Assembly: GCF_000745015.1 (NCBI RefSeq)
Contig: NZ_JQNA01000002.1
Coordinates: 6,386,001-6,450,000 of the forward strand
From: Burkholderia sp. 9120
Lineage (GTDB): Bacteria > Pseudomonadota > Gammaproteobacteria > Burkholderiales > Burkholderiaceae
Direction of reading: 5' to 3'
Length of the DNA stretch: 64,000 nt
In this document: positions 36,721-45,412 of the stretch, in pieces
How positions within the stretch are numbered: the stretch's first letter is position 1
How the letters are laid out: each line of letters starts with the position of its first letter
The notes under the pieces: generated by a model
The model's input: the letters and a program-made list of their open reading frames with translations, nothing else
Told to the model about the DNA's origin: nothing
Databases searched by the model: none
Position numbers and translations under genes: made by a program

Positions 36721-36866
36721 GACAGTTTTTATATGCGCTCTACGCGTTCGTGGTGATCGTCATGTTCAGTTGCACGTCGATGACGGGAAGCGGTGGGAGT
36801 GGCGGCGGCGGTTATGGCGGCACGTCGGCGCGTAGCGGTTATTCGTCGTATGGGGCGCACAAGTGA
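36717..36866 (+). CDS. 49-residue lipoprotein-like peptide
   Basis: A GTG start overlaps the preceding stop as GTGA. The peptide begins MRQFLYALYAFVVIVMFSCT, a short basic start, hydrophobic core and a Cys that resembles a lipobox (MFSC). It continues with a Gly/Ser/Tyr-rich tail. The next gene again overlaps as GTGA, so it is translationally locked between the DUF4178 and speH genes, which argues that it is real. It may be a lipid-anchored partner of the membrane complex; function unknown. Confidence 0.65.
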   Translation: MRQFLYALYAFVVIVMFSCTSMTGSGGSGGGGYGGTSARSGYSSYGAHK

Positions 36867-37294
36867 GCGGGACGCTGCCGGTGTCGGAATTCGCGCCTAC
36901 GGCCACGGCCACGGCTACGACCACACCTGCACCGCGTGACGCGTATGGCGCGCATGTGCTGGCCGATCTGGGCGGCATCGCGGCGGACCTGTTACGCGAC
37001 GCCCATGCGCTCGAATCGATTCTGGTGACTGCGGCGAAAGAGGCCGGTGCGCGCGTGTTGTCGGCGCATTTCCATCACTTCGGCGGCGAGCACGGCGTGA
37101 CGGGTGTCGTGTTGCTCGCCGAGTCGCATATCACGATCCACACGTGGCCCGAACATCGCTTCGCCGCTCTCGATATTTTCATGTGCGGCAACGCTCGACC
37201 CGAGCAGGCGGTCGAGCGGATCGCGCTTGATTTGCGGGCTGACGTGAAAAACCTGCGCACCTGCGAGCGAGGCATCGCGGCGCCGCCACGTTAG
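36863..37294 (+). CDS. speH: S-adenosylmethionine decarboxylase proenzyme
   Basis: 143 residues. The pyruvoyl-type class 1b signature is complete: LAESHITIHTWPEHRFAALD, with self-cleavage expected at the Glu-Ser bond to form the pyruvoyl group, and IFMCGNA with the catalytic Cys. It makes decarboxylated AdoMet, the aminopropyl donor. The N-terminal 25 residues are a Thr/Ala/Pro-rich extension not seen in typical SpeH. Last gene of the DUF350 operon, starting by GTGA overlap; the divergent membrane aminopropyltransferase is the obvious user of the product. Confidence 0.93.
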   Translation: MSGTLPVSEFAPTATATATTTPAPRDAYGAHVLADLGGIAADLLRDAHALESILVTAAKEAGARVLSAHFHHFGGEHGVTGVVLLAESHITIHTWPEHRFAALDIFMCGNARPEQAVERIALDLRADVKNLRTCERGIAAPPR

Positions 37295-37306
37295 TGCTAA
37301 TTCGCC

Positions 37307-38781
37307 TCAGATCAACCGCAGTGTCGACGCTTTCAACGTAGCCGCCGCGCGCGTCGAACATTCAAGCTTGCGGAACACGCTTTCCACATGCGTGCGCACG
37401 GTGCTCGGACTCATCTGCAGTGTCTTGGCGACTTCCTTGTTGCTCGCGCCTTGACTGATGTGGCGCAATACCTCCGCTTCGCGCGGCGACAGCAACGCGG
37501 CCCGCGCGGGCTTGGCGCGCTCGGCGCCCGACTCATGCCCGTCGTTCTCGTCACTCAGCAGCGCATGCACCGCGTCGGCATCGAAGCGGCCCGCCGCTGC
37601 TTCTTCATTGAGTAACGCCGCCGCTTGATCCGCCGACAGCGCCGCGCGCCACGGACGCGGCGAGCGCAACGCCACCCAGCTCGCCGCCGCGGCCAGCACG
37701 CGCGCTTCGCGGCCGAGCATGCCGCCTGTCGCGCCGCGGAAATAGCCCGAACCGTCGAGCCGTTCATAAGCCTGCGACGCGATCTCCGATTCACGCGAGA
37801 GCGCACCGATCTGCTTGCCGGCGCGCGCTGTCCAGTAAGGCACGAGGCGGACCTTTTCCCACGCGGCCGGTGAAAGCCGCCCCGGCGAATTCCAGATGGC
37901 GTTCGAGACCGCCATGCGCCCCATGCCGTGAATCAGACCGGCGAGATAGGTGGCGTCACGAACGTCGTCGTCGAAACCGAGGCGCGCGCAACAGGCTGCC
38001 GCCGCTTCGGCCACGCGGCGCGAGTAGCCGGCCATCCACGGTAATTTCAGGTCGATCACGTCGGCGATGATTTCGGGCGCGGTGCCTTGTTGCATCGGCA
38101 ACGCGTCGAGCGGTTCGTCGCGCCCCGCTGCACCTTGCTCGTCGAGTTCGGCGAGCCAGTCGGCGGCTTGCGCAAACGCGACTTGAGCGAGCGCGTCCGG
38201 ATATTTGTGGCCCGCCTTCTGCGCGATCAGTTTTTGCGCCGCGTCCAGGCCATATACGCGGCTCAGAATTTCGAGGTCGCCCGCGAGCCCAACGAGAAAT
38301 ACGGCGTCAGGCACCCGCGCGCCGTCGAGTTTTTGCGGCAGACCGCCGCCGTCCCAGGCTTCGAAAATGTGCCGCAAAGCGGCTTGAGTGGCGCCCTCCA
38401 GGCCGAGCATGCGCGCAATTTCCCCGGATACCTCGCAGTGAATCTGCGCGAGCGGCGTGATCGTCGCTTCGAGCTGCCCTGAGCTTCGGCCGCGCCACCC
38501 CAGCCTGGCCGCATGGCGAGCATCGCCTCGCGGCCGCCGATGTCGTCGCCGAGCATCTCCGAGAAGCCCGACGCGTTGGCCGTGCAACCCGACCAGCGCA
38601 GCAGCGAAACTTCCTGCACGACGCCGCATTGCGCGTCGTCATGACCCGCCGCGGCCGCCAGTCGCGCGGCCAGCCAACTGGTGCGCAGCGAGTGGTCCGT
38701 GGGCTGACCCATGCTGAGATCGCCGATAAACGCCAGCGCCTTCACGGCGTCGAGCGCGCGGATTGTTGAAACGTCTGCCAT
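37307..38781 (-). pseudogene. HD-GYP-like phosphohydrolase with LuxR helix-turn-helix, broken by a frameshift
   Basis: The protein starts at ATG 38781 (MADVSTIRALDAVKALAFIG) and changes frame near 38471-38485. In the first frame the reading ends sensibly at GWGGAAEAQGS; the second frame resumes with LEATITPLAQIHCEVSGEIA. Adding one C would restore GSLEATI, so a single-base deletion or a sequence error is likely. The whole is about 490 residues: an N-terminal domain, an HD-GYP-like region (GLIHGMGRMAVSNAIWNSPG, YERLDGSGYFRG) and a C-terminal LuxR domain (LLSPREAEVLRHISQGASNK). The metal-binding HD pair is altered to HG, so catalysis is doubtful even if intact. It converges on speH with only 12 bases between. 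Confidence 0.75.
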
Positions 38782-38949
38782 AGGTATCGACCTGTTTGTC
38801 CTGTCTTTCATTTGCCGCGCCTCGGGTGAGCGCCGCAGCGGCTTTTCCGCGCCTCGGTCATTCGACCGATACAGCCGGCGGACGGATCGGCGCATCCTGC
38901 AATCCACACTCTGACCGCTGATTTTCTCTTCCCCACAAGGACCGATAGT

Positions 38950-39738
38950 ATGAATACCCTGCTCAAAAAATGCCTGGCCGCCGCGGTGATGTTCGGCAGC
39001 CTCCTGTCGATCAGCGCGTTGACGCCGGCCAGCGCCGCGCCCAACGACGACCTCAAAGGCAAGAACGTCGTGCTGGTGCACGGCGCGTTCGCCGACGGTT
39101 CGAGCTGGCAGAAGGTCATACCGCTCCTCGAAGCCAAGGGCCTGCACGTCGTCGCGGTCCAGAATCCGCTCAGTTCGCTCGACGCCGACGTCGCCGCCAC
39201 GCGCCGCGTGATCGATCAGCAGAACGGTCCGGTGATTCTGGTCGGCCATTCCTGGGCCGGCGCGGTGATCACGCAAGCCGGTAACGACGACAAGGTCAAG
39301 TCGCTGGTCTACGTGGCCGCGTTCGCGCCGCAGAAGGACCAGTCGATCAACGACATCCTGAAGGGCAAGCCCGCGCCTGCATGGGCCTCCGCGTTGCAGA
39401 AGGACTCGGGCGGCTACCTGACGCTGTCGACCGACGCCATCATTCACGACTTCGCGCAGGATCTGCCGGTCGCTCAGGCGCGCCTCGTGGCCGCGACGCA
39501 AGGTCCGTGGTTCGCCGGTTGCACCGACGACAAAGTGACACAGCCCGCATGGCAAAACAAGCCGTCGTGGTTCGTGGAAACGGAGAAGGATCGCATGATT
39601 CCGGCTGCGCTGCAGGATGCGATGGCGCAGCAGATCGGCGCGACGGTGATCAAGGTCGACGCAAGCCATGTGGCGATGTTGTCGAAGCCGACGGAAGTCG
39701 CGGCCGCGATCATCGAAGCGGCACGTGCGACGAAGTGA
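38950..39738 (+). CDS. Exported alpha/beta hydrolase
   Basis: 262 residues with a Sec signal peptide (MNTLLKKCLAAAVMFGSLLS, cleavage near ASAAP). The fold is marked by VVLVHGAFADGSSWQKVIPL, the nucleophile elbow VGHSWAGAV with its Ser, and a late His in DASHVAMLSKP. This pattern is close to small periplasmic esterase-like hydrolases of the RsbQ/MenH side of the family. Single gene; substrate unknown. A strong shared terminator follows. Confidence 0.9.
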   Translation: MNTLLKKCLAAAVMFGSLLSISALTPASAAPNDDLKGKNVVLVHGAFADGSSWQKVIPLLEAKGLHVVAVQNPLSSLDADVAATRRVIDQQNGPVILVGHSWAGAVITQAGNDDKVKSLVYVAAFAPQKDQSINDILKGKPAPAWASALQKDSGGYLTLSTDAIIHDFAQDLPVAQARLVAATQGPWFAGCTDDKVTQPAWQNKPSWFVETEKDRMIPAALQDAMAQQIGATVIKVDASHVAMLSKPTEVAAAIIEAARATK

Positions 39739-39796
39739 GTGGGTTGTCTGCTTGACGCATGATGCCTCGCTCGCGTGAGTGAGGTAGTTGCCGGAT

Positions 39797-39840
39797 AAAA
39801 AAGGCGTTGCCGGGATGTCCCGGCAACGCCTTTTGTCTTT
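39797..39840. terminator. Strong bidirectional Rho-independent terminator
   Basis: AAAAGGCGTTGCCGGG (39799-39814) pairs perfectly with CCCGGCAACGCCTTTT (39819-39834) around ATGT. A-rich and T-rich flanks serve both directions, ending the rightward hydrolase gene and the leftward efflux operon. Confidence 0.92.
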
Positions 39841-39851
39841 TCAGCACACGC

Positions 39852-41372
39852 TCAAGGTGCTTTCGTGGTTGTCGCGGCGTTCGGCGCCGCATTCGCCGAG
39901 GGTGCTGCCCCCACCGCACCAGGCGCAGCCGACGCCGGCATTTCCCAGCCACCGCCCAGCGCAAGAAACAGATTGACCTGATCGACCGCCACCTGGCCTT
40001 CCGCCGCCGCTACCTGCGATTTCGTCGACGTCAGCGTGCGCGTCGCATCCAGATCCGAAATGAACGACTCGCGCCCGGCGAGATACAGCCGGTGCGTTTC
40101 ATCCGCCGACTCGGCCGCCGACTTCAACGCGGCGCGCAACGCATCGGCGCGTGCGTAATCGGAAGCGTAAGTGGCGAGGCTGGTTTCCGTCTCGCGCAGC
40201 GCGGTCAGCACCACGCCGTCGAACTTCGCGAGCGCCACCTGGCTCGAGGCTTCGGCTTCTCGCACACGGCCGCGCGCGCCGTTCGCGGGGAAGGTCCAAC
40301 TGATCAGCGGACCGAAGCCCCAGCGCGCGGTAGGCGACGTGCCCAGGTCTTCGAGAATCCCGGTCAGTCCCGCCGACGCGCCGATGCTCACCGTCGGATA
40401 CAACGCGCCGGTCGCCACGCCGATGCGCGCCGTGGACGCCGCCAGTTGACGCTCGGCCTCGCGCACGTCGGGGCGGCGTTTGAGTAGCGCGGCGCCGTCG
40501 CCGACCGGAATCGGCTGGCGAATCTGCGGGAGCCGGTCGCACGCGAGCACGGCCGGCGGCAGGTCGGACGGCGCGCGGGCGAGCAGCGCGGCGAGCCGGT
40601 ACTGCGCGATTTTGCGGCGTGCCGTATAGCGCGGAATATCCGCTGCCAGCGTTTCGACCTGCGTTTGTCCGCGCGTCACGTCCGGCTGATTGCCGCGTCC
40701 CGCGTCGCGCAGACGGCGCGATACGTCCACGCGCTGCTTCTGCAACGCGAGCGATTGCTGTGCGATGCGGAGTTCTTCCGCCGCCGAACATTGGTCGACG
40801 TACGAGCGCACCACGTCGGCGACCACGCTGATCCGGGCGAGATCGCCGGCGGCCTGCACGGACTCGGTGTCCGCTTGCGCCGCTTCGACGCCGCGCCGCA
40901 GTTTGCCGAACAGATCGATTTCGTACGACACGCTGATGCCGATATCGCCTTCATTGACGACCGGCAGTTTCTCCGTGAGCAGGTATTGCTCGGCTGATTC
41001 CTGCGCGCGTTCGAGCAGCACCGAGCTTTTGCCGGAGAAGCCGCCTTGCGCCTGCGCGACGCCGAGTGCTTCACGCGAACGCGCCAGGTTGGCCGCCGCG
41101 ACACGCAAGTCGGTGTTCGATTGCAGCGCCTGATCGACCAGGCTGTTCAGCACGGGATCGTCGTACAGTTGCCACCACACGGCGGGCACATTCTGGCGCG
41201 ACGTGAGCGCGGTGTCGGCGCCTTCGATCGGCGCATTGGCAAGCGGCGCGTTGACGAGTGCCTGCTTCGGCAGTGCGTAGTTGGGGCCGACGTTGATGCA
41301 GCCGCTGAGCGCGACGGCCAGCGGCAAAAGCGGCAGCAGCGGCAGTAGCGGAAGAGAGCGCGACAGCTTCAT
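39852..41372 (-). CDS. Outer-membrane efflux lipoprotein (NodT/OprM type)
   Basis: 506 residues. The signal ends in a lipobox (VALSGCINVGPNYALPK). Two outer-membrane-efflux-protein repeats follow, with the usual coiled helices (LVDQALQSNTDLRVAAANLA, RRPDVREAERQLAASTARIG) and barrel strands. It would form the TolC-like exit duct for the HlyD/FUSC pump. The gene overlaps the end of the HlyD gene by 4 bases and is the last of the MarR-FUSC operon. The tail is Ala/Pro/Thr-rich. Confidence 0.93.
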   Translation of the reverse strand: MKLSRSLPLLPLLPLLPLAVALSGCINVGPNYALPKQALVNAPLANAPIEGADTALTSRQNVPAVWWQLYDDPVLNSLVDQALQSNTDLRVAAANLARSREALGVAQAQGGFSGKSSVLLERAQESAEQYLLTEKLPVVNEGDIGISVSYEIDLFGKLRRGVEAAQADTESVQAAGDLARISVVADVVRSYVDQCSAAEELRIAQQSLALQKQRVDVSRRLRDAGRGNQPDVTRGQTQVETLAADIPRYTARRKIAQYRLAALLARAPSDLPPAVLACDRLPQIRQPIPVGDGAALLKRRPDVREAERQLAASTARIGVATGALYPTVSIGASAGLTGILEDLGTSPTARWGFGPLISWTFPANGARGRVREAEASSQVALAKFDGVVLTALRETETSLATYASDYARADALRAALKSAAESADETHRLYLAGRESFISDLDATRTLTSTKSQVAAAEGQVAVDQVNLFLALGGGWEMPASAAPGAVGAAPSANAAPNAATTTKAP

Positions 41373-42406
41373 TGCGACGCGCCCGAGATCACGGCGGCGG
41401 ATGCCGGCTGTGCGGCCGAACCGGCGGACGTAGCGGAAGCACTGCTCAACGAAGCGCCTGAAGCCGTACCTGAAGCCGCTGTTGCGGACGCATCCACCGC
41501 CCCCGCCGCATGCGTATCAGGATGCTTCTTGCCGATCGGCGACAGATCGCGCACCGATACAGTCGCCGTGCGTCCCGCGATCATGCGGAAGTCAGCGGGC
41601 ACTTCGTCGAGCGCGACACGCACGGGAATCCGTTGCGCGAGCCGCACCCAGCTAAATGCCGGATTCACGTTCGGCAGCAGATTCGAGCCTTGCGTGCGGT
41701 CACGGTCTTCAATGGCGGCGACGATGCTTTGCACGTGACCGCGCAGCACGTTCGGCTCGCCCATCACCGTGATATCGACCGGCTGGCCGATGTCGATGCC
41801 GCGCAGCTTGGTTTCCTCGAAATACCCGTCGACGCGGAACGAATGCATATCGACCACCGCGAGTACGGCGCGCCCCGCCGCGACGAATTCGCCGGCACGG
41901 GGTGCGCGATCGTTCAGATAACCGTCCACGGGGCTCACGATTGTGGAGCGTTGCAGGTTCAGTTTCGCGGTGTCGATCGCGACGGTCGCGTCAGCAAGCG
42001 CGGCTTCGCCCTGTTCGACGCGCGAGCGGCTTTCCTCATAAACCTCCGCGGCGACCAGGTTGCCGAGCTTGCGGTTACGCGCGTCTTCGCGGCGCGCCTG
42101 GTCGAGCGTGGCGCGGCGCTGTTGCGCGGTGGCTTCCGCCTGACGTAACGCGAGCGTGTAGCGCGCCTGGTCGATCACGAACAGCACCTGGCCTTTGCTG
42201 ACCTGCTGGTTGTCCACCACGTCGACCGACGAGATGAGCCCCGAGATATCCGGCGCGACCTGGATCACGTCCGCGCGCACGTGTCCGTCGCGAGTCCAGG
42301 GCGCGAACATGTAATAGCCGACCAGTTTCCACAGCACGAAGGCGGCGGCCACGACGACGATCAGGGTCAGCAGAATTTGACCGACGGAGAACCAGGTTTT
42401 TTTCAC
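41369..42406 (-). CDS. HlyD-family periplasmic adaptor (AaeA/EmrA type)
   Basis: 345 residues with one N-terminal membrane anchor (ILLTLIVVVAAAFVLWKLVG). The lipoyl half-motifs are VAPDISGLISSVDVVDNQQV and IVSPVDGYLNDRAPRAGEFV, flanking a helical hairpin. This is the AaeA/EmrA pattern of membrane-fusion proteins that work with FUSC transporters against aromatic acids. The C-terminal 45 residues are low-complexity Ala/Ser. Overlaps the DUF1656 gene upstream and the outer-membrane gene downstream by 4 bases each. Confidence 0.92.
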   Translation of the reverse strand: MKKTWFSVGQILLTLIVVVAAAFVLWKLVGYYMFAPWTRDGHVRADVIQVAPDISGLISSVDVVDNQQVSKGQVLFVIDQARYTLALRQAEATAQQRRATLDQARREDARNRKLGNLVAAEVYEESRSRVEQGEAALADATVAIDTAKLNLQRSTIVSPVDGYLNDRAPRAGEFVAAGRAVLAVVDMHSFRVDGYFEETKLRGIDIGQPVDITVMGEPNVLRGHVQSIVAAIEDRDRTQGSNLLPNVNPAFSWVRLAQRIPVRVALDEVPADFRMIAGRTATVSVRDLSPIGKKHPDTHAAGAVDASATAASGTASGASLSSASATSAGSAAQPASAAVISGASQ

Positions 42407-42612
42407 GTTATTAGTCTGTGCGAAACGACAACGACAAGGCCCAGCACCAGCACATAGATGCCGAGATCGAAGATGGAGCGATGCCAGACGAAGCGGTAGA
42501 AGCCGACGCGCGCGAGCACGGTGCGCAAGGCCAGGTTGATCAGATAGGCGATCAACATCAGCACGAGCACGGCCGGCACGAACACGCCGAAAATATCGAT
42601 TTCACCGATCAT
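42403..42612 (-). CDS. DUF1656 small membrane protein (AaeX-like)
   Basis: 69 residues with two membrane spans (FGVFVPAVLVLMLIAYLINL and FDLGIYVLVLGLVVVVSHRL). Members of this family (E. coli AaeX) are always encoded with FUSC and HlyD components, and their role in the pump is unknown. It overlaps the HlyD gene by 4 bases and begins 46 bases after the FUSC gene. Confidence 0.9.
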   Translation of the reverse strand: MIGEIDIFGVFVPAVLVLMLIAYLINLALRTVLARVGFYRFVWHRSIFDLGIYVLVLGLVVVVSHRLIT

Positions 42613-42658
42613 CGCGGGAAGAAGAAAAAGGTGGAGGACGGTTCACGAGCTGCGCGCA

Positions 42659-44761
42659 TCAGACAGCGGCCTCCGGTTCGGGCGGCGTGGGTGTCATCAG
42701 CGTGGCCGGAAACAGCGAAAGACGCAAGCCGACCAGCGCATGCAGCGCGTCGCGCAGGCGGCGCGCCGAACTTTGCGAGGTCGGGCTCGGTGCGCCGGCA
42801 TTGGCGAGTCCTTGCGCGATGACGCGCGCGATGGCGGCGTCGATCGACGACATCAGGCTGTCGGGCACCGGCTCGCGCTTGCGGCGGTCGACGCAGTTTT
42901 CGTAATACGCGCGTACGTCGTCGAGTACGTGATCGATCGCGGCCGGCGCTTCGCCGGCGAGCTTGCGGGTCACGCGGCGCAAATCGAGCGCGTTGAACGC
43001 AATGCGCAGATCGCGGAAGCTTTCGATCGACGGGTGGCGATGGTCGTCGGTGGCGGCCAGACGCGGGATCAACTGCATCAGGCGGTCGAGCATGCGCGCG
43101 GCGAGATTGCGCGGATCGTCGATCGGCCGTGTCGACGCCGTGAGCGCCACGTCGGCCCAGCTCGAACGCAACAGGCGCGAGGCCGCGAGTTCGGCGCCGA
43201 ACGGGCGCGTGACGCGAGTCCACAGATACGCGTACAGCAGACCGGCCAGACCCGCGAGATTGCTGTTCATGAAGATCAGGAAGTCGGCGTCGTAAGCGTC
43301 CTGAATGCTGATGAACGTGGCGGTGTTCACGGCGACCAGCACGGTCGCCAGGTTGAACTGCGGACGCGGAATCAGCGTGCCGACAAAGATGAACGGCGCG
43401 GCGAACATGATCACCAGCAACGGGAAATCATGCACATGCGGCAGCACGACGAACAGATAGACGCCGGCCGCCACCACGCTGATCGCGGTGGCCACGAAGA
43501 AGCGGAACACCATGGGCGCGGGTTCGTCGAGCGCGGCGAAGAAACAGCACGCCACCGCCGCGAGCGTCACCGCGCCGGCGCCGTCGTTCCAGCCCGAACC
43601 GATCCACAGACTGCACGCGAGAATCACCGCCGCCGCCGCCGAACCGGTCGAGAACAGCATGATGCCGCGATCGTAGAATCGCTCGGTGCCGCCCAGCCGC
43701 CAATGGCGAAAACGCGGCCGCCACGAGCCTTCTTCGCGGGTAATGATGATGCGCAGCGAGCGGCAGTCCTGCCACACGTCGATCACCTGTTTCATGCGCC
43801 ACAGTGCGTTCGAGAGCAGCGCGCCGTCCCAGTTCGCCAGCGCGGCGGGCGGTGGCTGCATGGCCGCGATGCGCACGCGCAGCGCATCGGCAGCCGTATC
43901 GGGGTGATAGCCCGCGCTGACTACAGGCATCGGCGCGTTGAACCATTTGATGACGTCGTTCAGCAGCGCTTCGAGCCCCTCGGGCCACGTCTGGCGGCCG
44001 GAGTTGTACAGCGCGATCAGCGGATCGGCGAGCGACGACATGATCGGCAGGAGAAGCTGCATGCGTCCGCGTAGTTCATGCGCGCGCGCCAGCACGTCGG
44101 GCCGGGTGTGGTCGTAGGCCAGTTGGCTCAGCAACAATTCCAGCGCGTTGATGATGGACGCGAGCCGCTGCCGCGCGCCCGAAATCGCGGACCCGGCAAT
44201 GCGGCCGGACAGCGTTTCGGTGGCATAGAACGCGGCGTCGCGAAACCACGCGTCGGTACGTTCGATGATGGTCGGCGCGAGCCGGCTTGGAAACAATGCG
44301 CTGCCCACGATGCTCGCGCAGACGATACCGAGCGTGATTTCTTCGGTGCGGCTCACCGCCAGATCGAACACGCCGCCGGGATTCGTGACCGACGGCAGCG
44401 CGATGATCGGCATCGTGTAGCCGGCCAGCAGGAACACATAGCTGCGCGCGGTGCGGTCGGACACCGCGAGATACAGCAGCGTGCCGGTCCATAACGCGAC
44501 GATCACGCTGAACAGATACGGCGATTCGACGAAGGGCGGCACCAGCAGCACGGCGGCCGACGCGCCCAGCGCGGTGCCGAGCGCACGATAGAGCGCCTTG
44601 GAACGGGTCGCGCCGACAAACGGATTCGACACGATGTAGACGGTTGCCATCGCCCAGTAAGGTCGCGGCAGTTCGAGTGCAAGGCCGATGTAAAGCGCGA
44701 TCATCGCCGCGGCGAAGGTCTTGACCGAGAACAGCCAGTCGCGAAGAGAGGGATAGACCAT
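42659..44761 (-). CDS. FUSC-family inner-membrane efflux transporter (AaeB type)
   Basis: 700 residues, full length for the family. Two sets of membrane spans are seen, at about 10-165 (VKTFAAAMIALYIGLALELP, RPYWAMATVYIVSNPFVGAT) and 365-500 (GIMLFSTGSAAAAVILACSL, VFRFFVATAISVVAAGVYLF), each followed by a cytoplasmic helical domain. The family exports p-hydroxybenzoate, fusaric acid and related aromatics. With the DUF1656, HlyD and outer-membrane genes it forms one complete trans-envelope pump, preceded 6 bases upstream by its MarR regulator. Confidence 0.93.
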   Translation of the reverse strand: MVYPSLRDWLFSVKTFAAAMIALYIGLALELPRPYWAMATVYIVSNPFVGATRSKALYRALGTALGASAAVLLVPPFVESPYLFSVIVALWTGTLLYLAVSDRTARSYVFLLAGYTMPIIALPSVTNPGGVFDLAVSRTEEITLGIVCASIVGSALFPSRLAPTIIERTDAWFRDAAFYATETLSGRIAGSAISGARQRLASIINALELLLSQLAYDHTRPDVLARAHELRGRMQLLLPIMSSLADPLIALYNSGRQTWPEGLEALLNDVIKWFNAPMPVVSAGYHPDTAADALRVRIAAMQPPPAALANWDGALLSNALWRMKQVIDVWQDCRSLRIIITREEGSWRPRFRHWRLGGTERFYDRGIMLFSTGSAAAAVILACSLWIGSGWNDGAGAVTLAAVACCFFAALDEPAPMVFRFFVATAISVVAAGVYLFVVLPHVHDFPLLVIMFAAPFIFVGTLIPRPQFNLATVLVAVNTATFISIQDAYDADFLIFMNSNLAGLAGLLYAYLWTRVTRPFGAELAASRLLRSSWADVALTASTRPIDDPRNLAARMLDRLMQLIPRLAATDDHRHPSIESFRDLRIAFNALDLRRVTRKLAGEAPAAIDHVLDDVRAYYENCVDRRKREPVPDSLMSSIDAAIARVIAQGLANAGAPSPTSQSSARRLRDALHALVGLRLSLFPATLMTPTPPEPEAAV

Positions 44762-44767
44762 AAACCG

Positions 44768-45286
44768 TTATGCCGGATCGCCGGCGTCGTGCGCCGCTAC
44801 GGAGGATGCTTTGCGTTTGGGGGATTTGCCGGCAGTCGTTTGATCCGCCCGTTCGGCCGCGTCTGATGTAAACGCTGCAAGCACGCGCAAGGTCGCCTCC
44901 AGATCGCTGCGCGACACGCCTTTCAATGCTTGCGCGCGCAACGTGACGAGTTCCTCTTCCATTTTCGCGGTGACCGCGCGGCCTTCTTCGGTCAGCACCA
45001 CGGTTTTCGCACGGCGGTCTTCGGGATCCTCGTCACGGCGCATCAGGCCTGCCGCGCACAATTGATCGAGCAACCGCACGAGCGACGGACCTTCTATACC
45101 GATGTGATCGGCCAGCGTGACCTGACGCACCGCCGCGCCGAGCCGGCTGGCGGTGAGCAGCGGTGTGGCGCACGCCTCGGACACGTTGAAGGCCGCGAGT
45201 ACTCCATGACTCGTGCGCCGCCATTTTCTGGCGGCCACGACCAGGGTGCTGCTAACGGTGCGGCGCAATTTATCGAGATTCGACAT
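44768..45286 (-). CDS. MarR-family transcriptional regulator of the FUSC efflux operon
   Basis: 172 residues. The winged helix is at about 45-115: RQVTLADHIGIEGPSLVRLL, then LCAAGLMRRDEDPEDRRAKT with the DxR wing typical of MarR proteins. A 30-residue Lys/Ala tail follows. It is the first gene of the efflux operon. No Shine-Dalgarno precedes the ATG, and a TACAAT -10-like box lies only 8 bases upstream, so the message may be leaderless. The likely ligand is an aromatic acid that the pump exports. Confidence 0.9.
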   Translation of the reverse strand: MSNLDKLRRTVSSTLVVAARKWRRTSHGVLAAFNVSEACATPLLTASRLGAAVRQVTLADHIGIEGPSLVRLLDQLCAAGLMRRDEDPEDRRAKTVVLTEEGRAVTAKMEEELVTLRAQALKGVSRSDLEATLRVLAAFTSDAAERADQTTAGKSPKRKASSVAAHDAGDPA

Positions 45287-45293
45287 GGCCGGT

Positions 45294-45331
45294 ATTGTAT
45301 TTCTAAAAAATTCGTTAGCAAACTATTGAAT
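45294..45331 (-). promoter_or_regulatory. Promoter with overlapping MarR-type operator
   Basis: On the reverse strand TTGCTA (45321-45316) and TACAAT (45299-45294) stand 16 bases apart as -35 and -10. A 22-base imperfect inverted repeat (45310-45331; arms ATTCGTTAGCA and AACTATTGAAT, 7 of 11 positions matching) covers the -35. Repressor binding there would block the promoter. The implied start is at or next to the ATG of the MarR gene. Confidence 0.5.
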
Positions 45332-45412
45332 TGCGATTTTTTTGTGACGCGACGGTGGAGGCGGCGCCGGATTTAACTGCGTGCGGTGCGTGGCGTAACC
45401 GCGTCTGGCAAG

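Noticed and set aside
38471..38485. Programmed ribosomal frameshift in the HD-GYP/LuxR gene
   Set aside because: No slippery heptamer and no stimulatory structure were seen; a one-base deletion explains the break better.
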